Positions 1 through 10,545 of a stretch of 64,000 nucleotides of DNA are shown in pieces. Numbering within the stretch: the stretch's first letter is position 1; every line of letters starts with the position of its first letter. The stretch lies in contig CAXXVR010000009.1 of the NCBI GenBank assembly GCA_963675955.2, forward strand, positions 1,116,001 through 1,180,000, in the 5' to 3' direction. The position numbers were made by a program, and so were the translations under genes. Below the pieces are notes generated by a model. It saw only the letters and a program-made list of their open reading frames with translations. It did no database searches and was not told the origin of the DNA. The DNA comes from Desulfocicer sp963675955. Lineage in GTDB: Bacteria > Desulfobacterota > Desulfobacteria > Desulfobacterales > Desulfobacteraceae.

Positions 1-1083
1 CATCCGGTTTAATTTGTGTGTTTAATAAAATAATTCTTGCTAAGTTTGTTAATAAAATTATTGCGTTAATTTTTATTATGAAAATTGATCTTAAATTTTA
101 GTTTTGCTAAATATTCAACAAAGACAAAAGCATAAATTAATTTCGCTGAAAGGTAAGCCATGGCTTTGTTTGTGATTGCAGTTTTAATTAATATTATATT
201 ATAAATATTTGAAAAAAATATTTATTCCACAGGTTTTTTATATTCTTACTTAAATTTTAATAATTCCTTTTAAAAGGTGGACTTGTCTATCTCGAATATT
301 ACGTAGTTTTGATAGATGCTATTCTAGGCCCATCACTCTGGGCACTCAATCCTTGGTTTTTAGAAAAATGATACAAAAAATATAAAATTAACAAAAAAGT
401 ACGCTAAACTGATAATAGAGTTGCAATTACTTAAAAAGAAGCTCATGAGTATAAAATTTTATTGATTGCATTTAAATTTAGATTAATTGAAGATGGCACA
501 CCTTATAAAGCAGCCGCAAGGTACGCGGATATTATGAAGACTATGTATTCAATTTTTTGTTTTTCTGAGCTCGTACCAATTGCTGGACCATTATATCTTG
601 GTAGTTTATCAATTTATTACTGGATTGATAAAGTAATTGTTTTAATATTTAATTTTTTTTCAGTATAATTTTTTAAAACGAAGCGCGGTGAAAGAAAATA
701 TTAGTTTAGCACTTTCTTAACATATGATTGATAAATTGGATTATATTTTTCCAATGTTTGGAGTAGGCATTTTTTCTTTAATAATTTAATTTTTCAAGAT
801 TGCTAATTGCTTTTATGATTATATGCTGTTTGGGACAGTGTATTCTGAAAATATTATCATAATAATTCTTGGATTCTTATATATTTTTCTACCAATGGAG
901 AATTTTAATCAAAAATTATTTCCTATCCCAGAAGAAAATGAAATATTAGAATATTCAGAAGCAGAAATTTCATTTGATACTGATTATGATCGGGAAAATC
1001 CTGTTACCAAACAGGCAGCGATGGTAAATTGGCTGAAAAAAAGAAAAATTGTTGATATGAAAAAGACACTTCTTTTAAAATGA
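1..1083 (+). CDS. Membrane protein, probable CSC1/OSCA/TMEM63-type channel (3' part)
   Basis: The 5' end lies outside the window. Read with TAA/TAG as Gln, the frame gives several hydrophobic segments, a stretch reading YYWIDKYNFLKR and an acidic C-terminal tail ending at TGA (1081-1083). The order 'conserved Tyr/Ala segment, Pro-rich membrane helix, (I)DKYN-L' resembles the channel core of CSC1/OSCA proteins, which are mechanosensitive cation channels of the plasma membrane. Two introns are needed: 233-276 (44 nt) and 633-663 (31 nt); the second restores IDKYN. An in-frame TGA at 369-371 (FLEK-TGA-YKKYK) has no intron that would remove it and is most simply read as Trp. Family assignment rests on remembered motif shape; another multi-pass channel family is possible. 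Confidence 0.5.
633..663 (+). other. 31-nt GT-AG intron in the CSC1/OSCA-like gene
   Basis: The intron begins GTAATTG and ends TTTTCAG. Its removal joins ATTGATAAA to TATAATTTT and restores the I-D-K-Y-N motif in frame. It is typical of the short introns throughout the window. Confidence 0.75.
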
Positions 1084-1484
1084 AATTACAAATTTGTTTT
1101 TAATTATTATTACAATAACTCTCCTAATAATAAGTGCCCATATTCAATAAATAAATTTTATATATAATTTATTATTAATATATTAGAAAATAAAAAAAAA
1201 TAACTTGAATGTACAATCCACGCTTCCGTCAAAAAAATACTAAAAAAAACATAACTAAATAATAATTTTGTTAAGATTATTAACCAATTACCAACAATAA
1301 TAATAATTAATTAACAACAATTTGTAATGAGCTAGACCCAAGCAAATAAGAATTTAAAGATAGTTTATCATCATTCTTTTCTGTCAATTAGCAACTCTTA
1401 GAAATTCCTAGAATCTCTAAGGTAAAAATTTATTAATTTCATTTAGCATTGAAAGCAAAACAGTAGACCACAAACAAATAATTA
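1084..1484. other. Intergenic region, no gene seen
   Basis: About 400 nt of very A+T-rich sequence between the TGA of the channel-like gene and the first convincing ATG of the next gene. It has many homopolymer runs and no conserved motif on either strand. It presumably holds the downstream gene's promoter and 5' leader, but no promoter element can be named. Confidence 0.5.
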
Positions 1485-3106
1485 ATGATCTTTAATTGCA
1501 AAAGATATTTTGACACCATTTTTACCGAAAAATAATGTCTTACTCAGAGCAATTTTATAAAAGAAAATATCAAATAATAAATTAAAACTGAAAAGAGAAG
1601 CCTCCTCTCGACGTTCTTCTTCAGACAATTTAGATTCTGATAATTCTAAACTTGAATAAAGCACGAAACAATTTCCATAAGGCAATACCATGACAAGTAT
1701 CAAGCATTTACAGTAATCGAATTCAAAAGCTAGCTTTGATAAAAACTAGAAAGTTCAGTGATAAAATATTTCATTAATTCGTAAAAATTTGTTTGATATT
1801 GAAGAAGAAAAAGTAAAACAAAGATAGTTTAATTCGATAAGAGATGAAGTAAAAAATGATTACTTGCTAAGGATGAAATGAAGTGAGTTTATGCAAAATA
1901 CAAGAAAAGAAGAAGATAAGACTAAAAATAATAGAAATATTTCAATGTTGAGTGAGAAGTATATTAAAAAAGACAATTTCGCGGAAATTTCGAAAGAAGA
2001 TTAAACTATAATTTTGCCAACACATTCGAGTGCATCAGCTGCTCATGACGACATTGAACAAGAAATTTAATTTTAAAGATAATAAGTTTCACGTAGAAAG
2101 AGTTGTTATTGTTCTAAATGTGGCGATAGAAGCTTATTTGAATCAAAATATATTTGTTTACCTTATAAAACTGCTATGAAATGCAAATAAGAATTATTGA
2201 AAAAAAAAGCACTTTAATAAATTTTTGAAAAGAGAAAAAGGTAGTCAATAAATAAAACAGGAAAAATCAAAACTTAATTATCAATTAATTAATCTTGGGA
2301 TAAATAATTTAATTAAAAATTCATAATTTAAGAAGAAGGCTGTGGTGATACTATTGATAGTTAGAATGACTATAAAGAAGAACCATAAAGCTCACAATTG
2401 CTAAGAAAGAAATACGAAAAATATTCAAATGAGAATTCACCTTCATTGCCAAGATTATTCAAAAGATCACGAACTATTTCAATGAATTTAATGAAAAAGC
2501 CAAGCCTTAACTTAATTCAAGTAGACTAGTCTTTATAAGAAAAAGAAGAACTAAAAATTGAAAAAAAAAAACAAGATAAGTTTGTGAATATATCAATGAA
2601 CGAATATTAATCATTGGATTCATTTAGCAAATAAAAATATAAAATGAATTTAAGAAATATTAATAATAGCTTGAATAACTAATTTTATTAAAAATATAAA
2701 ATTATTCTCAACCAATGAATACACAAAAGAACCCCTTAATCGAATTCTTGTACTATATTATAAGTTTATAAATTATTTAAGTAGTGAAAAGGCAAGTTGT
2801 ATAACCTGTCAATTAAAGTACTTCACCGATGCGAGGAAATGATTATACTAACCAAAACGTTTCAGCTAATTTATTACCTCCAAAATTGTTCTAAGGGAAA
2901 TTTTTGGATGCATTTAATGTAAATAAATCAGCTTTCAGGAATATGGAAGCTCGGCCAAGCCTGAAAACATTTGAATCTTCTTATCGTTCAAAGGAAAATT
3001 AAGAACATTAGAAATTAATAAAATTTAAATCAGTTTTGCCAAAAAGTTAATAAATTTTATACATTTTACGATTATTATTTAGTTTCATCATCAAATAAAA
3101 TTGTGA
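1485..3106 (+). CDS. Unknown basic, low-complexity protein with a CxCSKCGD motif
   Basis: Not recognised. A single frame runs from the ATG at 1485 with a Ser/Arg-rich N-terminus (SSRRSSSDNLDSDN). Near the middle, at about 2092-2133, it carries SRRKSCYCSKCGD, three closely spaced cysteines suggesting a small metal-binding or palmitoylation site. The C-terminal half is Lys/Ser/Asn-rich without secondary-structure signature. In-frame TGAs in KVQ-TGA-QNIS and RMK-TGA-SEF are read as Trp. One intron near 2751-2782 changes frame and another at 3033-3082 would bring in a TGA at 3104-3106; without the latter, no TGA occurs before the next gene, so the 3' end is uncertain. The cysteine motif recurs in the gene at 30157-31424. 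Confidence 0.55.
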
Positions 3107-3227
3107 ATTAGAAGCATTAGTTAATTTGATTTTAAAATTATATTTACTGCTTTTATAAAAAATTTTGTTTGATTTTGATTTATATTTTTAAAATCAATAT
3201 TAAAATTCAGTATAAAAATTTAACAAG

Positions 3228-4573
3228 ATGACGAATTAATCACCAATTTTAACATTATCACCTATAACATCTCCAACAATCTATTAAAAAAAACTTTCTA
3301 ATTTTGATTCACTTCAAATGCTTTTTAAGACTTCGATTGGAGGCTAGATAATGCTTCTCCCTGCTATTTTTTTTTAATTAGGCTATATCTGAGCGTTACC
3401 TATTATGTTGCTTGCTTTAGTTTGTTGTTCTAATCCTTGTAAATTGTTTATCAAATGTGCAGAGAAGGTTGAAGAAGAAAATTTTATAACAAATTTGGAT
3501 TATCGTAAAAATATTATTTTTGTGTTAATTTTTATAAAGATCATGTTGTAAAATATACATTTGGGAAGATAATTGCGAACTTTTTTAGTGTCTTTTATTT
3601 CTTTTATTAAATTGGAACTAACTTATTCTACCCTGCTACTTACACAATTTATTTATAATAAGTAATTCATGTTTTTATCAAGATTCCTAACTTACATTTT
3701 ACTACAGGTATTATCATGATTTTCTCAATTCTATTGATTTTTCCTTTTTTACTTTATGATAAGTTTTGAAAATATAAGAAAATTAGTTTAATAGGAAATA
3801 TATTAGTATTATTAACAGTTTGCATCATTATTTTAAACAATTTATATTATCTTGGGCATGGATCTATAAATTCAACTTAGAAAAATCTATGAGAAATTGA
3901 AGTAAAGAAAAAAAAGCATATTGTTTTTATGATTTTAGAAGCATTAGGATACTTTTAATTTTCGTTTTAATTTTTAAGTAACTTATTTGATGTAAAATAT
4001 GCAATGATAAATCCCTGTTAGTTTAAATAGCTCTTTTATAAACTAAATTTAGTAGTTTTTATGCTTTATTCTATTTTTAATTTTATAATTCTCTTGGGTT
4101 AAACAAAAATTACGAAAAATGTATTGTACTCAATTAAAAATTAATCAGTGTTTGTAATCTGTAATTGTTTATATGCAACGAATTTAATGATTTCGATGCC
4201 ATTAAATTTATATTAAACATTTGAAATTTTAGAACGAGCAAAAAGTTTTAAATTATTTCGAAGAATTAATGCATAAAGTAAATTACGAAAATATTGTATA
4301 AGATTTTTACTGATATTACTCACAATTATTTTTTCATTTTTACCAATGCAATTTGTAATAATAAATATTCTTTCTAATCTGGGTTTAATAATTTGCTAAT
4401 TTTTAATGCCATTTTTTGCTTATTATATAATTTTTAAAGAAACTATTACAACAAAATAATTAGTAAAAAATTTTGTATTGATGTGCATTGGAATATTAGG
4501 AAGTGGTTACATGCTGATTCATGGAATAAAAGCATAAGAATTATTTTTTTTAAGTGAATTAGAATTAAGCTGA
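3228..4573 (+). CDS. Amino acid transporter-like multi-pass protein (AAAP/SLC36-38 type)
   Basis: The start ATG at 3228 is followed by a polar N-terminus and then KTSIGGQIMLLPAIF, matching the first helix of AAAP transporters (K..IG.GIL.LP.A), which move amino acids across plasma or lysosomal membranes. About ten hydrophobic segments follow to the TGA at 4571-4573. A 35-nt intron (3505-3539) is required for the segment LDYHHVVKYTFGK. Three in-frame TGAs (GYI-TGA-ALP, YDKF-TGA-KYKK, QKNL-TGA-EIE) sit in otherwise uninterrupted coding sequence and are read as Trp. Total length, about 435 residues, fits the family. Substrate cannot be inferred. Confidence 0.7.
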
Positions 4574-4776
4574 ATGAAATAAAATTATTTTTATATAATA
4601 ATAATCTATATAATAATATAATTTATATTATAAATTATATCAGAAAAAACAATAGAAATTAAAAACACTATTGGATTAATTTAATTGGTACTTTTCACAA
4701 AATATTAATTTTTTGTGTTATTTTTAATATAAATAAAATCTTAAATACAAACAAATTAACATTATCAATTAGAAAA

Positions 4777-5300
4777 ATGGCAGCAGTTGACGAATAATTT
4801 GAGAAAATCTAGCAAAATGGTTCGGATACCTACCCAATGAGTGCAGGATCAATTCAAAAGAATGCTTACATGATGATCAAGGGTCGTCCTTGCAAGGTTG
4901 TTGATGTAAGTCATGCTAAACCAGGAAAGCACGGAGCTGCAAAAGCTAACATCACAGCAGTCGATATCTTTACTAACAAAAAATTAGAAGATTCATGCGG
5001 CACCAGTCATAATGTAGATGTACCTTATGTTTTAAGAAAAGAATTCTAATTAATTGATATTCAAGATTAATTTGTCGTCTTATTGCTTGAAAGTGGTGAA
5101 ATGAAAGAAGATTTAAAACTACCAACTGATAACTAAGAAGTTGATTTTTTATTTAGCCATTTTATTTATTTTATTAAAAGTTATGTGATAAGATTTAAGC
5201 TGATTTTGATGATGGAAAAGAAATCTTAGTTACTATTGTCAGCGCTTGCGGATAAGAAAAAATTGTCTCTCATAGAGAAATTACAGTTACAGAGAAATGA
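4777..5300 (+). CDS. eIF5A: Translation initiation factor 5A (eIF5A)
   Basis: A 156-residue protein, the usual eIF5A length. It starts at 4777 and ends in ITVTEK followed by TGA at 5298-5300. The hypusination loop reads AKPGKHGAAK, placing the modified lysine at residue 51, and the N-terminal SH3-like domain (SAGSIQKNAYMMIKGRPCK) and C-terminal OB-fold (FDDGKEILVTIVSACG) are both present. eIF5A promotes peptide-bond formation and termination on ribosomes. TAA and TAG occur as Gln codons (DEQFEKIQQNG), which fixes the ciliate-type reassignment. One 53-nt intron, 5140-5192, separates LKLPTDNQE from IQADFDDG. A second in-frame TGA lies two codons downstream (5307-5309), possibly a fail-safe stop. 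Confidence 0.97.
5140..5192 (+). other. GT-AG intron of eIF5A
   Basis: 53 nt, beginning GTTGATTT and ending GATAAG. Splicing joins LPTDNQE to IQADFDDGKE and recovers the universally conserved C-terminal domain of eIF5A. Confidence 0.85.
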
Positions 5301-5368
5301 GAGAAATGATATTTTATTCATATTAATAAAATATTATTTATAAATAATCAATCAAAACAAAATTTGTT

Positions 5369-8300
5369 TCATTTTAATTTTTACTTCTAGAGAGTATATT
5401 TATGCAAATAATGTTAAAGTTTATTATTTTATACAAGAAAAGCAATGTAAATATCATTAAAACTTAATAAATTATTTTTATTAAAGAATTCATCCATTAT
5501 TTTTAGTTTTTGAAATTAGTTAATGCAATTTCTAGACCTTCAAATTATTTAAATTATGTGTAGATGGAAAATGTTTAAGATTTTCGCCTTTTTATTAAGA
5601 ATTTTTCTAAGTAGGTTTTACACCAAAACTCAATTACTTTCTATGACTTGCAGATTAAGGCATTCTTTTATTCAAATTTATTGGACTTAGAATTTACTAA
5701 TCAAATATCACTTTAAATATAATCAAATCAAACCTCATCGACACAGGATAAATCAATTTGCACATGATTTGTATTTTTTAATTATATATCTTCTATATTT
5801 ATGGGCTAATCCTACAACTAAGATCCTTTTGTACTATAATATTATATTCCAGTATCATTTTATAAACTTGCTTACATTTTAGAATTCTAAAAGCTTTATC
5901 TAAAACAAAATATTTATTATGTTATTTAGTTAACCCATCCTCTTGATTCTTAATACTCATATTATTAATAGTCATAAAGCTTTAATCAAATTTTTCAATT
6001 AATTCAGCAAATTTTCATTTTTGGTTTCTTTTAATATCTTTTGTTGTTGTTGTTTTGCTTATTGAATTTGGTGCAATACCAATATCATAATGCTTTTTGC
6101 TTTCATACTTAGGTGTTTATAAGTAATATAATTATTTCTCAGAATTGTATTACTATACTAAATAAATTAATAAAAATTATATGTAATTTTATTATACTTC
6201 CACTTCCATCATTGGATAAGTTTTATAATCCTAATGTTCGATTATCTTTTTTTTCTGTTTGGATTTCTAGATTATTTATCTAACTGTTTTATTTTATTTC
6301 ATTAATTGCATGGATTTAATTTAAAGAAGAAAAAGTATTATTAGAATACTAAGAACAATGGCTTGGTCCTCTTTTACCTAGTATAATTATAATTAATTTA
6401 ATAAATATACTGTCAATTATCCTATTTAATTTATGAATGTATTTTTCTTTATTTAAAATCTAACAAAAATTCTATTAGGAAACAATGTTTACTTCTTGTA
6501 TAATAATTGCTTATTTCTTTTCAAAATCATCCTTAATTTTTTTTCCAGCCTCTTATAAAATAGTAGTCTTTTATTTCTCACAACTTAACTTAGATTTCAG
6601 TTATGAAATTTCTTTATTGGCTTCTCAATAGTGATCAGATTCCATGCTCGAGATAGCTTTTTCTTAATTCCTTATTTTGTCTTATAATGAACTATACTTT
6701 ATTTTAAACTAATAATGACAATTCAACCTTAATTCTGCATTTTTTATAAAAATTAAATCCTTATATTCTTACATTTATAATTATTACTATGCTATTACAT
6801 CTTTTAACAGTTGTTAAGCGTCTTCAAATTCTTTTCCAATCTTTTAAAGCTTGTCTAGAGAGTTTTAAAGTCGAAGATTTTCACTTGTTTTTTTTTATAA
6901 AGCACTTTATAATAATTATTTCTATGGAAATTATTAAAAATATTATATAAAATCAACTTCTTCTAAAAATGTATCTTTTAACAATGTTAATGCTTCTTAT
7001 TAATCAAGCGAGTTTTATTACTTATTAGTTAATTTCGTGATTATTTACTATAATTTTTATTTTTCCTTTATAAAATACTATTAAAATTTAATAAATTACT
7101 GATTCAAAGGTAAGTTCTAAAGATTTCATTTCATTTTAAAACTAATCCTTAAGCTATTATTATGAAATTTCATGTTATTATTTAAGGATTTGCATTTTTG
7201 ATTATTATTCAAACTATTAGCTTTACTTCTATGCGCTATAAAAAACGTAATAATAATGATTATGCAAAAAAACTAACGCTTTATTTTTTATTTATTATTA
7301 CATTTTTTAATTTTCTCTAATCAATTACTAATTTTGATTTACGCTTTATTCATAATCTTTTTGTAATTAGTCTATTTGATTAACTTTTTAATTTAATTAT
7401 TCTTAAAGCTAACTATATTAGTTCGTTTTCTAAATAATAATAATAATAATAATTGTTTACATTGTTAATTATTGAATTAATCTAAGCTTCATAATTTTCT
7501 ATTAAATTAGATTTTGCTATTTCAAATTATTTTTAAAGATTTTCGATTTCTTTTTATTTCCTGTCCTAAGATAGTTATTTTAGTCTTAGATAAATTTACT
7601 TTGATTGCTGAATTATCGGAATATGAAATATCATTCAACGCTAGAATGAACTAATCATTCATACTTTTCAATATTTTTTCTCTTTCTTTATTTTCATTCA
7701 GCTAATCTCGTAAAAGGATAACTTATTATTGTAATTATTCATTTGATAATAATTTTATATCATCAAGCATTTTTAAATAAAAATGTAGTTGTTATTTTTT
7801 ATAAAATTAAATTTATTTTTATTTTTTTTATAATTGTTGTTTTTTAATTATTAAATAAAAAAAATGGTTTTTACACTCATGAAAATATCTAAAATTAATT
7901 TATCAAAACACCTTATTTTAATCTCAAGCCATTTTCTAATTCTCAAAACTATCAATCTTTCCAGTTATTGTTTTGTTATAATATTTCCAATATTTCTTCA
8001 ATTCATTCAATTAGTTATCAAAATCTGTTTTCAAATTCTTCATCCCAAAAATATCCGGTAGATTAGAATTATCTCCTAATTGTAACAACATATCTTTAAT
8101 ATTTTAAATCCCAATTCTTGCTTCAATTTATTTCTTTCTCAATTATTGTACATCAACTTTATCACTCAAACAATAATCCAAAAAATTTTATATTTTAATG
8201 ACATTTTTGAGTCCATTATTTTAGAAATATTAGATTGAATCCTATTTTGAGAGTGCAAAAGCTTAAAAATTTTCAAAGCAAATCTCCAAATTATTAAGAA

Positions 8301-10176
8301 CTTATCTAAAATAACTTAATTCCAAACAATTCATTGAATAAATAGAATTATTCTAACTGAATAATCCCTATATGATCTATGCAATAAAATTAATGTTTTC
8401 TAAATTTGCTCTCAAATCCTCATTTGTTTATCCATATTGTTCGATTAAATTCAATATTCTTTTTTATAAATCTTAATTAAATTTCCAAAAATTTTCTTCT
8501 GCTTCTTGGTGTTGTTTTATAAAATAAACTTTTTCTTTCTGACATTCTGAATTGACTTCATTATCCTCTTTGACTTTTTTATCAATAATTGCATTATTTG
8601 TCATAATAATATCTTGGTTATCACTACTAGTGCTAATTCCTAAAAGCAATAATTCATTTACACTTGCTTTCATGAGATCATTTAGTTGAATAATTTTAAC
8701 AAAATTTAAATTATATTTATCAGAGATTAATTATTAATGAAATTCTGTGATTTCACTAAATAACATTCCAAGCTTTGATTCTGTTTTCATTATTTAATTA
8801 TAATTTAAATCAACTTTTAATCGGGTATCTGATGTTAAAAACTTATCAAACCTAGTTAAATGTTCCACATAAAACTCATTTTAATTACGAAGAGTTCGTT
8901 AATAATCTTGAGAAAAAAAGGGATTTTATTTGAAATAATTTTGTTGGTTTAATTAAAATAATGTTTTGTTAATCTCATTAGATATTAAGACTACTGATTT
9001 AACGAATTTGTCAAAAGTTAGCTTTGTTTGGACTGAAGAAAAGGTTTAATAAATGGTTTTTATTGGAAAGCATTCTTTAAATTAATTAAAAAACTACATT
9101 AATGGGAATTTATATTCTATTTCTTTGATCACTTAATCCTAATTTTTATCAGATTTAGATTTTTAATACCATTTTTTTAAACCAAAACAATATTTTAGTT
9201 AATCTTTTTCATTGAAATAATGCATTGCTTGCTTATAAGCCTGATTAAATTTTTTATGAAAATCTTTAAACGAAGGATTTATTTATTCCATTGTGTTTAT
9301 ATTTTAAATAACTTAGTCTCTATTTATACTATTCATTTATAAATAAGTATTCTTATCCGATCCCAGAAGATAGTCTTAATATAATTCTTCAATTTCTTAT
9401 CCTTATTTCGCACTTTCAATTTCACTTTTAGTTAAATTATCATTGAGTGAATTCTAGGTTTTTGTATTAACAGACACAAGTCATTATAAAATATCATGCA
9501 TTTCTTTCTGCATACACATACAAAGCTTTAGATTTTTAGTCAATAATTGGATATATCTTTATTATTTTCTGATCATCCCTTTCAGTAAATCAACCCTTTT
9601 TTCATTAAATTTATCATTATTTTCAAAACCATTCTCTTCTTACTATTTATTTTTTTAAATTGCTGCAGTGAATTCATTTACATAGTTTAATTCTTCTTGG
9701 AGTGATTAAACTTAAATTTATAGCATTTTCTTCTCCATGCGAAGTTTGAGAATTTCTTAAAAGTTGGAACCAACCTTTTTCTGTTGGAAAGTAGTTTGTT
9801 CTTACTCATCCTATTCTTAAGTTTTATTTAATTAATTTTCACTTTTTTTTCTTTAATTTTCAATTTTCTTATTATCTCCTACACTATCTTATCTAACTAT
9901 TTCATTTGATGTTAATCCTTATTTTTATTTCCGAAGTTTATAAACTATTTATTTATTAGTATCATTTTACAACAAAAGCATTAATTGTCCTTTTTTTCTC
10001 ATCAAAGGGTCAGGTGTTTCAGCAAACTTATTTGATGAAATTAATTTATTTTGGAATGAATCAAGTTATCTTCCTTATGATAATAATTATCTTTTTATAT
10101 TAATTAGAAGAAAAATTTAACTTAGATGATTTTCGTCTTTAAAGTAAAGCATGTATATCTGAAATATTATTTTCAT
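5369..10176 (-). CDS. Long coiled-coil protein of unknown function
   Basis: Not recognised as a named family. Translation gives long heptad-like, Glu/Lys/Gln/Leu-rich stretches (for example KIENQRKKSENQLNKTQEQ and QLNQKVNQIDQLQKDYEQ) with many TAA/TAG Gln codons; a protein of roughly 1,400-1,500 residues. Such coiled coils are common in ciliate cytoskeletal and basal-body proteins, but nothing here proves that. Several short introns are implied by frame changes, and the stretch around 7750-7870 is probably a longer intron. The C-terminal part contains two in-frame TGAs read as Trp (DEV-TGA-FDY, SDI-TGA-LVN). The proposed stop, TGA at 5371-5369, requires a roughly 77-nt final intron. The start is ATG at 10176 or 10152. 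Two adjacent genes instead of one cannot be excluded. Confidence 0.5.
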
Positions 10177-10545
10177 TTGCGCAATTTTTTGTCAGATTGA
10201 TAATTGATCTGCTACTACGTAATATTGGGTCGTTCAGGGTTTTGTTTATTTTTTAAAATAATTTCTTCTCCTTTTAAATATTCATTCAACAATATTATAT
10301 TTATATAATAATTATAAATTATTGACAGAAAAATATTATATTAGTATTTGTTATCTAGTTTCAAAAAAATCTGGAATTTATATTATTTAATTTGGCTAAA
10401 TTGTCAATTTAATACTTAACCCTAAGATCTAAATGAATATAAAAATTAATTAATCTAAATTAATTTTAATATTATTTCTCTTAGTTTAATTGAACAATTT
10501 TATAAAATATTGAAATTTATAGCAAAATAAAATTAAACAGGTTAA
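10177..10545. other. Intergenic region, no gene seen
   Basis: About 370 nt of A+T-rich sequence between two genes read in the same direction. No conserved frame, RNA gene or repeat was recognised. Confidence 0.5.

Noticed and set aside
7438..7456. TAA tandem repeat as a structural element
   Set aside because: Ordinary A+T microsatellite; the minus-strand reading is within a coiled-coil coding frame and needs no other explanation.
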